Below are positions 20,605-32,700 of a DNA stretch of 64,000 bases, in pieces (position 1 is the first letter of the stretch; every line of letters begins with the position of its first letter). The notes beneath the pieces were generated by a model. That model was not told the DNA's origin, did no database searches, and saw nothing but the letters and a program-made list of their open reading frames with translations. Source of the stretch: Biomphalaria glabrata. Its lineage: Eukaryota; Mollusca; Gastropoda; Planorbidae. The position numbers and the translations under genes were made by a program. The DNA lies in the NCBI RefSeq assembly GCF_947242115.1, contig NC_074716.1, forward strand, positions 7,641,501 to 7,705,500. The letters run 5' to 3'.

Positions 20605-20820
20605 CAGACCTTGTGGTCTATAGGGCAGATGATGTAAAGGTCATCTGTTTCTGTGGCCTATGGTTTACTAGGGCGTCATGTGACCAGCACAACGACCAAC
20701 CACCTTTACTTTTCTCCAACTAACGTTAGGTACCCATTAGAGCTGGCTTGACTTAGAGGCGCCCAAAGATCCTGAATCCCAGTCTTCACCAAACGCTTTA
20801 CCGCTCAGCCACCGCACCTC
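20605..20820 (-). mobile_element. tRNA-derived SINE, family A, near full length
   Basis: On the minus strand it starts GGAGGTGCGGTGGCTGAGCG, with A box TGGCTGAGCGGTAAAGCG. The B box is eroded (GGATTCAGGATC). A conserved body follows (GAGCTGG, GGTACC, GGTTGGTCGTTGTGCTGG) and a 3' end GGTCTGAAA. Other copies: 28966-29229, 29928-30030, 48347-48600, 54700-54855 and a 3' fragment at 15965-16022. The head looks leucine- or serine-tRNA-like. Confidence 0.85.
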
Positions 20821-21689
20821 CTGTTTTAACTATGGATTTTTTACAAATGACAATAATTCTAGATACTTGTTAAATTCAACAGCATACAATGTTACTGCAA
20901 GTTTTAAAATATCATATACATTTGTATAGCTCTTGGTCTTGCGTATTTTCTAAAGCTTAAGATAATATTTAGAGTTGATAATAGCAGTGAACAGTTTTTC
21001 AGCAGAAAAGCCACCAAATCTTACAAAAGTTGTATTTGTTTACTTATTTGTGTGTCTTCAAGTGTATCAGCTACTATCAGTTCCTATTTTAGAAAGAACT
21101 AAGAATGCACATTGTTTATATTTTTACCCATTTTTTAAAGTAAGATTAAATATGTGAAAGATTTTTTTCTAGAGGACAGTAATAAGAGGCTCTTTAATAA
21201 TTTAATCACATCCATAAGTAGTACCCACTCAGTAGGACTCTAATCTAGAAATTTCTTTTGTTTATATGTAGAAAATAATGTTCATGTTGACCATACTCAT
21301 GCGGTTGACAAGCAGGAAGTTGTGTATTGGGTGTGAATGATTTTTGGCTAAAAGTTTGTAAAGAATGAGTTAGGTTTGTAATTATTGGTAGGCTTGTAGT
21401 TCATAGCTTTTGATATTCATGCTTATAATGTCAAAACTTTTATCTTTTTACCTACATTTGAGACCCATGGGGAGAATCTGTCAGGTGCGCCTGCGTTTTT
21501 GTGATTCACAAACTTTTTGTAAATTGTTTTTTTTTTCTTTGGAAAATTTTGACCACAGATCATTAAAAATGTTTTTATACATTTTGACTTGCAACATTAA
21601 GCATTTGTTAACTTGCAAAATTAAGAATTTGTAACATATAAAAAAAAGACAAAGGATTTAAGAAATAAATTCCTTATATTTATTCTTTT

Positions 21690-21830
21690 ATAGTTTGTCA
21701 AATGTTTTACATGGTTTGGATGTTTACCATTAAAGATAATTAACATCCTAGCCCAAAGCTCCTACAGAATGATAGTGGATGGCAGCAGAGAAGGTATGAA
21801 GTCAGGACCAGGCAGCTAACCAATGCTGTA
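21690..21830 (-). mobile_element. SINE family B, decayed copy
   Basis: On the minus strand TGCCATCCACTATC, GTAGGAGCTTTGGGCTAGGA and ATCTTTAATGGTAAACATCC match the family-B body. The tRNA head is mostly lost. Confidence 0.65.
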
Positions 21831-22194
21831 TTGTCATAAAATGGGAAAAGTACAAATGACAGGAATGGACGTTTCTTAAGCAATTTTCTTCAGTTTAATT
21901 TGTGGACAAACATGGGGAGTGTCCAGTTATTTGTTACAAATTACAGGCAGTCTTTTAAGTATATCCTGACCTCATTAAAGCAAGAACCAGCTAACAAGCC
22001 ACTTCAATCAGCTCTAGTATGGTTTACAAATTATTTAACGTTCTAACTCATTTTTATTATTGATATTCGGATTGCCATCCAGCAATTAAGTTTAAATGTT
22101 ACAAATAGAACTTTTTTTTATATAATAAAAGTACTGAACCATAATCTTCAAATACAAAATCTAATAAAATACTCAGAAAGATAAAGGCACTTTT

Positions 22195-22360
22195 CTCATT
22201 CCATATGCTAGAACTAATTTGTACAAATTCTCGTTCTTCCCTAGTGCATGGAATGGTTGCTTGAGCTAGCCAGGAAAATCAGTGACTTAGAGAATTTAGG
22301 TAATTGGTTACTGAATGCATGATGTGTCGGACATAATCTTAATTCTTTGTCTGTATATTA
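22195..22360 (+). mobile_element. LINE 3' end (RT C-terminus)
   Basis: Encodes a damaged version of [20 protein letters not shown], the last conserved block of a Jockey/CR1-type reverse transcriptase, followed by a short 3'UTR. Same family as 34051-34345 and 38975-39070. Confidence 0.6.
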
Positions 22361-23195
22361 GGTAAGAAATTTAGAAAGCTTCTGGATAGAAGACTCAAAA
22401 AGTAAAGCAGCGATTATACTGTTATATTGAAATTTTATTGAATATTTTTAATTTCAAAAAGAAAAAAAAAAGGATGTTAGCTTGCTTTAGTTAAACTTTA
22501 AAAAAAAAAAAAAATTGTGGCATACATTAATAAAAACAACTATACTAAACCAATTTATCACATTCACAAAACCTCACAATACTCTCAATATAAAGAAAAC
22601 AAGAAAAGACAATAGAATGCCAAATTTTATTGCAAACAGACCAGAAACATTTTTTACACATGATTAATATTAATTATGGAGCACATATTCCTTCAAAAAA
22701 ATATACACTTAAATAAAAAATTTAGATTTATGAAGGCACATTAAAAAAAACTCCATATTCACAGAAAAAAAAAAAAAGGATGTACAAGCGTATCAGATTG
22801 TAGTAGTAGAAGTAGTTAAGTGTCTCTCCATGCTCAAAGCCACACTTGTACAATCTTATTTGTGGACATGTGGGGCATAGCTATCAGTGAACTCTTTTTC
22901 TCAAGGGCATAGATAGTGAACTCTTTTTTTTTCTTTAGGGCATGGTATCAAAGCATTCTGAGCTACTATTAGTTACTCAGTAAAAACAACTCAAAATGCC
23001 CAAACATTTTTTGTCACTTGAGCCCAAATTGGTAATCTCAATAACATTTATGTAATGGATAAGGCACAATAAAAGAGAAAAAAAGAAATAACCATAAAGT
23101 GATTACTTTATTATGTATATAAATTGATTGGAGCTCAATGTAGATGTTAATAAGAATGAAATGTAGAAATACAAACAGTAAAAAAGATAGTTGTT

Positions 23196-23387
23196 CAGTG
23201 GCGTAGTTAGGGTGAGGTCTAACACCCTCTGGCCCTTACTTGAAAGGGGTCCCCAAATGAGTGTCCGAAATTTGTTTCACATTAAATATTACGCCATTAT
23301 CTCATGTCATGATTTAGAATGTCAAAAAGCAGGGGCCCCTAAAGAGGTCAAGCCCCCTTGGCTCCCAAATCACTAGCAACACCACTG
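23196..23387. mobile_element. hAT-like MITE
   Basis: Ends CAGTGGCGTAG and CACCACTG, flanked by TAGTTGTT (23188-23195) and CAGTTGTT (23388-23395), an 8-bp duplication with one mismatch. 192 bp, non-coding. CAGTGGCGTA-type ends are typical of hAT elements. Confidence 0.8.
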
Positions 23388-23797
23388 CAGTTGTTAAATC
23401 TTTCATTGTTTTAGCTAATATTTGACCTCAATAGTCTATACAAGACCCAGAAAGTAGGGTTCACTGATGGACAATCAAGTGCTGACCATAAAATAAATCA
23501 AACAGAAGATTTATATGCAGATGTCTTAGTGTTAGTATGACATGAACTTCAAATCACAACAAGACTTCATCAAAGAATCCTTTCCTTGCTTATTAGTAAT
23601 GTTATCATGACAAACACATTTTCACTCAATTCATTGAAAACTTTTCACAGAAAACAATAAAGAAAAAAAAACATCTTGCATTGTCTAAAACTGTTTTGCC
23701 ACATTTCTTCTGTTCAATCAAGATAAAGTAGGAACTGTATAGTACACATACTACTCCTGCATTCATCATACATTATTCAAAAGTACCAGTTTTAGAT

Positions 23798-26700
23798 TTA
23801 ACTGTTCTTGCCATCAACAAACTCCAGAATTTTCTGAAATGTATAAAAATATGTATTTTTTAAACACTCTATTGTTATAAATTTTCCCTAATTGTTTTTT
23901 TCAATGAGAAATGTTTTGAATAAAAAAAAGTGTACCTTTAAGGATAATTCCTTTCTACTTGGTGAGAATCCTGATAGTTTCTCTTTCAATAATCTTAGAG
24001 TAGGATCCACAGGATCTGTATTTGTCTGGTTACTACAACCTTTATTGATGATAGAAATATGATTTAATTAGATACTAAATACTTTTACAATTATGTTAAA
24101 ATGAGTTTTAAGCTACAATATATAATCAACAAAAAATAACTTCAAAAGAGTCATTTGAATGTTGTTCATAAATTTCATGTCCTTATTTATCAGAATTTCT
24201 TTTCTCTTGTTCACTTAGGAAATAATTTGTAAATATTACATCAGTCCCAAAATTAGATGTTTTCATTTCAGCCATAATGTCTAGGGTGGTGGTGTTTTTT
24301 TTACTTTAATTTTTAAAGTTATGATTTTAAATCATCTAAAATGTATTTTTACTGTAAGACAATATAAATACTAATCACAATATTTCTTTAAAATGGTTGT
24401 CTTAGTGCTGATAAAAAAATTTGCTGTAATCTTCTTTACTTACCCACTTGGTGGTCACTGGTGAGGTAAGGATGATTGAGTATTTCATCTGTTGTTGGCC
24501 GCAGAGAAACATCTCTAGTTAGACATTTCTAGAGAAAAAAAAGTACTGATGTTTTATAATATATTAAAACTCCTGTATTTCATCAACATCATATAAACTA
24601 GATGATTAAACTTTTTTTTTTCCAATTTTGCAAGTAAGAAATGGATGTCTAGAAGTCAGGGTTAATGATGACATTATGAAGATTTTTGGTTGAATAAGTT
24701 GTAGTAATCAAAAGGACATTGGGAACAAAAACAATTGTAAAAAAAAAACATATATGGCATAGCATTCCTTTTGCAGGGTTCCCCCACCATTCTGAGATTA
24801 AGATTTCAGGAGATTTCCAGGAGTTTTCCAGGAGAAAATATTCGATTTCAGGAGCGGAAAAACACTAACTATATCTATATTTAGTAATAAATATAAAGAA
24901 TTACTATATACATGTATATATATATAGTATAATTTTTTTTTTCCTTTTCAAATTAGCAAATTCAAAAGTAACTGATTAAAGAGTAAAAAAGTACTTGTAA
25001 ACCAATTAGCCTATTTGCACTACTCTCTCTATATATATTGCTTGTATTAGTCAACATTAGGAATTAATTAAAATCTCTAAAATTAAACAAATTCCAATAT
25101 ATAACACATTATCAATATCAGTTTCCTATTTCAGTCGAAATCTCTTGCATTGATTGTTTTTATTAACAATAGCTGTCTTTAAATCTATAAAATCTAGCTC
25201 TGAATCATAAAGCTAGAAGTGAATTTAATAGTAGTAAAACCATGAATAGTTTAATTTTATATAGCAGCTTAAATACTATATAGACCATATTACACTATAC
25301 TCTAAGCCCCATCTACTTCACAAGCTAGATTTATAAAACTAAAACTAAGAGAGAGATTCCAGAATCTAAGTAGATCTCTATTAGATCTAGAATTCTAGAA
25401 ATATATAATCTATTATCTATACCAATTATCATATATTTATACTCTAAGTCTAAGTCTAAGGCCTCCACCCTAAAAAGTACAGTAAAAGTAGAATAGTAGG
25501 CCCTATATTCAGTATATTGGCTATAACTATTATATTATTATATACTGTCTGTAACTATATCACTTTCTATATCACTATATGATATATCTGTCTCTATCTA
25601 GATTGACTAGATATATCTATCTCTATCTGCTATCTAGATCTGACTAGAGATCTACTAGTAACTAGTACTACTACTAGATCTAGAAGATAACTAGCTCTAG
25701 ATCTATCATCTAGATTGTCTAGATGGTACTGATCATACTAATCATAGTATATGATAGTAGATCTAGTAGACTAGATATAGAATAGATCTACATAATATTA
25801 TAATATACGTAGATCTAGATCTAGTCATTTCTAGTAGATCTAGAATTCTAGATCATCATCATCTTGATCATCTACTACGTACTAGATCTACTACTACTTA
25901 CTACAGTACTACTACTAGTCTAGGCCAGGCATCATCTTCTATCATCATGTCATGTCAGTCATGATCATGGCCCAGGCAGCAGGCTAGATCTAATCATCTA
26001 TTATCTAGATTTACGCCATTTACGGTCTAGTCTTAATTTTAATATCAAGTCTTTCTAGATTTAGATCTAGATAAAATAGACCTAGCATTTTCATTCTAAT
26101 TCTAGATCTATCAAATCTATGAAGATCTAGATTTGTTTAAAAAAAAATCACTTTTGAGATCGAGATAGACTTAGAATACCGGTACTTAGATCTATGTTTA
26201 TATATATGCCAGTGCCTATTAAAGTAAACAAAGTATTAGAACTTCCGTTTTAGGCTTGAATTCGCCATATTATTACATTTTTATTAAATGAAAGCCGACA
26301 ATGCCGTTTTTTTTTTTCGTAATCGCCCGTAGGATCGGCGATTTTCATATTGAATGACACCCAAAAAGACAATTTTGTCTATTTTTCAGGAGATTCTTAT
26401 GACTTTTCAGGAGATTTTTAATAATTTCAGGAGATTTCCAGGACTTTTTCATATATTTTGCAATTTCAGGAGATTTCCAGGAGCTCCTGAAAAATCAGGA
26501 GGCCGCGGGAACCCTGCTTTTGATCACACCAGCAAAGTCAAGAGAGGATCCATGATTCAGGAAACATGAAATTCTCGGAATGTGCCCTTACGTCTGGGCA
26601 TATGTACTGTCACATTAGACAGTAGCAGCTATATATACACATTTAGGATGATATTACTCAGGCGTGAGTGTGATACAACATCATTTAGATTCAACTAAGT

Positions 26701-29700
26701 GAAAGAAAAAAAAGTGAGATCATGATTATATCTTAACAACAACCTATATGTTTGTCAGCTGTTAGGCGGATGTAATGATTTACCTTTAAAATATCTGTGA
26801 GAGCTGGAGATCCAGTGTCTGGGAAAGATATAGAGTAATTTGTATTCACAATAGCTGCCAATTTTTCCCTCATAGTCAAGTACTGAAATGGAGTGTGTCC
26901 ATAGACCATCTGGTACAGTATGCATCCCAATGACCAAACATCACTTTTTCTGCCAATCTAAAAGAAAACATTATTTTTTCGCTTTGATTAAAAAAATAGA
27001 AAACTGTATTAGAAAAATTTTCCAATTAAGAAATATTACGGCCAAAATTGCACACGTTAATAAAGAACATTTTAGCTTAATCTTAGATGAATAACATTTA
27101 TTTTCATTTCTGACCACAAAAAGAAAGAGTTGAGGAATAGAAACCAGTATTTCCACTACTAGGTTTTTAAGTTATGACTCTTAGGGAAAAGTGAAACCTA
27201 TTACCTTAAATTTTGGTTGGGCTATTCCATTGATTTCCATCAGTGATTCTGGACTCATGTAGCTAGGGGTGCCAACCTTCTCCTCTTTAATGATACTGGT
27301 GCAGTCATTTTGTATTGCATTGGCTATACCAAAGTCAATAAGTTTCACTTTGCCAGATATTAAAAGGAAATTGGCAGGCTTCAGATCAGAATGAATAACA
27401 CCTGAGACATTAGAGAACACATTTTAAGGCAAACATTAATTAGTGGACGCTAAGAAGGGAGAAATAATTCCTTTTTCCAACTTATTCTGTTAAGTTTGTT
27501 TTTAAAACCTTTTAAATACAAACCTTCCTGATGCATGGCATGTACAGCCTCCACTATCTGTTTCCAAAAGTAACCAATAGTGAAAGCATCAAGTTTTTTG
27601 TCTTTAGTTTGTCCAATCATTTTATCTAGGTCAGTTTCCCCATACTCCAGCACAGCATATAGTTTCTTTTCTTTTTCATTATATTCTCTTTAATTAAAGA
27701 AAAAAAAATATAGTTGTTTTCTTTTAAACTAATAATGAAGATAAATAGTATCAGACTATTGAAAAAAATGTTTTTATTTTTAGAATAATTAATACATTTT
27801 TTAGAATAATTTTCTCAAATTTACAAGGGAACAATAAGAAAATAGTTATTCTTTAATTAATAAATAAGTACAAACTTTTCAAACATGAAATCTAATTGGA
27901 AAAATATATAACACACAATAAAATGATTGTGCCATAAATCTTGATCACATATTGCTTAATAATTGCAGAGTTTGATGAATCATAGAGTTTTGTTAAATTA
28001 AATTTAAGAATCATAGAGTTTTATCACATAAAACTTATTTGGAGTTTGATTAAACTAAATTTCCACATTATAGATATTGATCACATAAAACTTTGATTTT
28101 AAAGTTTGATTGTAAACTGAGAGTTTGATTAAATTAAACTTACGAATCATAGAGCTTGATCACGGGCTCACAATGTTGCAGTTTCTTCAAGAACCTAATC
28201 TCATTTAAATAGCCTTCTCTAATCATGTCACTTGCATACAGAAGATCAACAATCTTGAGAGCCCGGATGTCATTCGACACAGGATCAAAGATTTTGTAGA
28301 CCTTGGCTGAGCCACCTCTGCCAATCTGACGCAGCACAGTGTACGCCACACCATTGACATATTTTACCTTCGGATGCTTCTGCAAAGTATAATTTCTGGT
28401 TAATGTACATTATATTTCAATTTTAAATTGTCTTAAAGAGATATCAAAAATTTCTTTTACACAATAAACATTATTAATTGTTATTTGTAACCAATGGCTC
28501 TAAAGAACTATTAAGAGCCAGCTTTTATTGCACTAGCCTGACAATATTGCTGAACAAAGGCACAGAGTTCTTCCATTTCTGTATTCAACATTTAAATAAA
28601 AATTAATTGGCAACCTAAGTTACCATATTCAGCAACTACAAAATGGAATGTACTTATAACTAAGTAATTCTAGCACAATTTAGGGATGGGTGAAAATTTC
28701 TCTGCTTCAAATTGGTTCCCAAGTGGAAATGTAGCCATATCACTTGAGCTGTCTTAATGATCCTATTGATGTTAGGACATGTCAAGTGAGTATGCCAGTT
28801 AGTGAAAACAGACGCAAAAAAAAAGGACCCAAATGGGATACCATTAAGGACACTAGAACATAAGTGATGGGAATATTATCAGCAGCACAGGATTAAAAGA
28901 GAACTGATCAGCACTGCAGCATAGCACAAGCCCAACTGATTCTAAAAGTAACCCAAAAAGTACCCAAACCTTGCAATCAATAGGGCAGACGATGTAAATG
29001 TCATCTGTTTCTGTGGTCCACGGTTAACAAGGGTGTCATGCATGTGGCCAGCACAACGACCAACCGCCTATTACATTTTCCCAACCAATGTCAGGTACCC
29101 ATAAGAGCTGGGTGGACTCAGAGGCACCCAAACATCCCAAAGTTAAAAATCCCAGGCTTCACCAGGATTCAAACCCAGGACCTCGGTTCAGTAGCTAAGC
29201 GTATTATCAATCAGCCACTGCACCTCCTAAATGATTCTAAGGTAAGGCCTTTTTCCTTTTCCCTAGCAGTCCTTCTGATGAGGTGATAATAAATTATCTA
29301 GATCTTTGGCTCTCAAAGGGGATACTAGGTGCCAAAGTTGTTATCTAGCAAGGGACTTAATTATTATCTAGTCCTGGCTAGCTTTAAAAAAAAAGAAAAA
29401 AAAAAAAAAAAAAAAAGAAACCCATCTAACCCTAACCCTAACCCATCTTCAAAATTCCCATAAATGGCCAAGGACATCATCAACACAATGTCTACCATTA
29501 ACATTAAATCATGGAAACTTATAAAATTTGATTTGTGTGATGAGTATTTAAAAAGCTACCCAATACACATACAACTTTACAAAAAAAAAAAAAAAACTTA
29601 CTGAGCTAGCTGATGCAATTGTGTTTGTAGATGAAATAACAGGTGCTGCTGTAACAAGGTTGTTGGGTGCTGCTGTAACATGGTTGCTGGGTGCTGATGA

Positions 29701-32700
29701 ATCCTGAATCTTGCTGTTCCAATATATAGACATTTATTAGCATTAAAAAACAAACTAAGAAATACTTATTTTGGCATTTGATCAATGGGACAGCTCTGAA
29801 TTATTAATTAGTCCAGCAGGTACAATTATTGAAGCCTATAACTACTTTTCAAGAAACGGAATGATGATTATCAAAATTAAGAACAATGTAATTATGTTAG
29901 AAAAAAGTAATGTTCCCCCTTTCAGACCTTCCTATCCATAGGGCAAATAATGTAAAGGTCATCTGCTTCTGTGGCCCACAATTAACAAGGGTGTCATGTG
30001 GCCAGCACAACAACCAACCATGCTTACTTTCTGTCTCATTCATAAGCAACCAGTTGCCAGGTGCTCTCTTCTATATCAGTTAAAGCACGCTGGTCCTTAA
30101 AGATGGACATAGATAGTGACAAAATAATCATGACACAATTAAATGTTCTGCATTCATATTGGCCCTTCTCTTTTTTTCTTATTTCTCATGTCTTCAAAAT
30201 CTGCAATTCAGAAAAACCCTGAAATATTGCAATCTGGTGATTACAAATACCAAACTTGCAAAAGTGGATGAATTTAAAGAATTGTCCTCTTTAGTCAAAT
30301 GAGAAGTTGCAAAGGCAAAAGATTGTAGAGATGTAAAAGTATTCTTTTTTGTGACTTTATAATTCAATCTTTTTTTTTTCTTTTTATGTGAAATACTAGG
30401 ATACAATATAAGTATAATTAAAGGTAAAGGATAATACCATTATACAAACAAGATTATCTGATTATGCAGGATAATAAGAAGTAAACAAAAGTTACATAAT
30501 CAGACTTACTAGGTAGAACTTTTTAAAGGAGATTCCTTTTTATTCTTTTCAGTACAACTATTCAACTCCAAGTTCTCTGGTCGTACATAAAGCTTCTCTT
30601 TTATTGTATCAACACTTGACGCACTGCAGGTTGTGCTGACACTAGATGGGTCATCTTCTGATGACGTTAGTGATCTTTTTAAAGATGGCAGTTCACCATC
30701 TTTGTTTCCTAACCTACTTTCGCTCTTTTTATCCATCTCAGGAATCATAGGCTCTGATTCTCCAGAGTTTAAACCCCAGTTGGGAAAGTTGATTACATTT
30801 GCTTTACCAGCTGGATTGTGCATCGGGAGCTCACTTTCCTGGTTAGTGAATACTTTAGGAAGTGGAAGAATGGGGTGGCTACTGAAGTGGGAGAGAACTC
30901 TAGTGTAACTCTTAGATTCAGTTGACAACATTTCAGGTGTTTCAGCATTACTATTAGTGTCTGTTCGCTCAGGGGATGGATCATTACTTTTTCCTAAAAA
31001 AAAAAAAGATTTTAAAAAATGAATACCTTTTCAACATAAATACCCTTTACTAGCTTTATTTTAATTTATTTGACTTGTAATGTTGACTCTTTTCAACATT
31101 AATTCCTAGCAACTATTTTGAACCTGATGTGTTTGAAAAGACTGATCCAGTTGGAGATTCAGAATTGTTGTTAGGGCTTTCCTCACTCCATTTCTTCACA
31201 TTAGGATTGACTTTGATCCGCCTTGGTGGTCCCAGATTTGTTGATCCAATGCTTAAAAAACCTTTTCTGAAATGAGGAGGAAAAAATAAAGAAAATGAAT
31301 GTAAAAAAATTTGAAAATCTTTCATTTCCAGATAATCTTTCTTGAGGTCATTACTTGCCATTTTAGTGTAATAATTAATTCACATGTAAATTATGAGTGA
31401 GTCTGGTGTGAATGTACGTTTTGAATTTTTATAGTTACAATGTTTTGTTTGGTGTAATGCACATATTGTAAGACAAATTTCCTTAAGGACATTGAAGATT
31501 ATTATTATTATTATTATGCAAATTTTCAAAAAGATCTAATACCAATCAGATTGTCACTGGTTTTCTATTTCAATTCAAACATTTTTAAATATTGTTATGA
31601 CATGATTAGGAATTAGTTATTTGTTTCGGGAATAAGGGGAAAGTTTTAATTAGCGACAAGTGACGTGACAGATCTTTAAAAAATAAGAATGCTATAAGCG
31701 ACGCAAAAAGGAAGACGCTTCTTGTAGAGCAGTAAAATAGATACGGATTTACGGACATAGCTGACATCAGACGATTCCCTTCTTGAGTATTAAACATATT
31801 TGTAGAACAACATATCAGCGTCGACTACATATTTGATTGTTTCGGACATAGCTGACATCAGACGATTCCCTTCTTGAGTATTAAACATATTTGTAGAACA
31901 ACATATCAGCGTCGACTACATATTTGTTTCGGCCTTTCGCCGGTGTTACTGAAGTAGTTGAGTTCAGTGTTACTTCCAGTCAGATCTACACTAGACAGAT
32001 TGCCAAGAATCAACACCGCACGGAGGCCTTAACAATATAGACATTATTCACACAAAAGTTTTAGCAGCAGTTCAGGCTGCAGTAGTTGAACAATTTTCTA
32101 AAAGAATTTAAATGAACAATCTTGACGGTAGGCTGATTGTCTCAAGTTGTCTTTACATCTTGTGCAGTCATCAATTTACCTAGACGGGGAAGACCCAAAC
32201 CTGCCAAGTGGATACTGGCTAAAATCGTCTTTCCAATAAAATCAAGAAACCAAACTTCAAGTTAAAAAAATTTTATTTTTAAAACAGTTAAAAAAAAATA
32301 AAAAATACTGAAATAATAGAATAATATATCAACTAATAAAACTTGTATTTTTTTCTGGCCAATATTTACATTTAAAAAAAACAACCTCATGCATTTCAAT
32401 TCAAAGAAGAAAAAATAAAGTATTCGCACAGGGCTGGTAATAATCTCACCTCTCCGATTGTTTAAAGGATGTGTACAGAGTAGGCATCAAATTAGGAGTG
32501 CTGTGAAAGTGACCTAATTTTTTTTGGTGACTTCCTGGTATGTTATCATTCAGTGTGGAGTTAGGTTTGGGGGTTTCTGGCAATGTATTGAATGAGGTCA
32601 GTGACATAGGGTTTCTTTCACTGTGACTTTCTAATGGTTCTTTCGCAGCGGTTAACTCCTGGTGTAATTTAAAAGGTGCTATGTTTTCTTGATCAAACAT

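Larger units (their letters stand above)
19812..23797. other. Convergent intergenic region between CTP synthase and TTK
   Basis: No gene seen. It holds T-rich runs (19940, 20345), a family-A SINE, a family-B SINE, a LINE 3' end and a hAT MITE, listed separately. The TTK 3'UTR must lie in the right part; CAATAAAATTTGG on the minus strand near 22630 is one possible signal. Confidence 0.6.

Noticed and set aside
29427-29447. Telomere end
   Set aside because: Only about three CCCTAA units next to an A-run inside a TTK intron.
31600-32240. Possible LTR or retrovirus-like fragment
   Set aside because: The sequence is compositionally distinct and has a direct duplication, but no terminal TG...CA pair, primer-binding site or coding domain was recognised.
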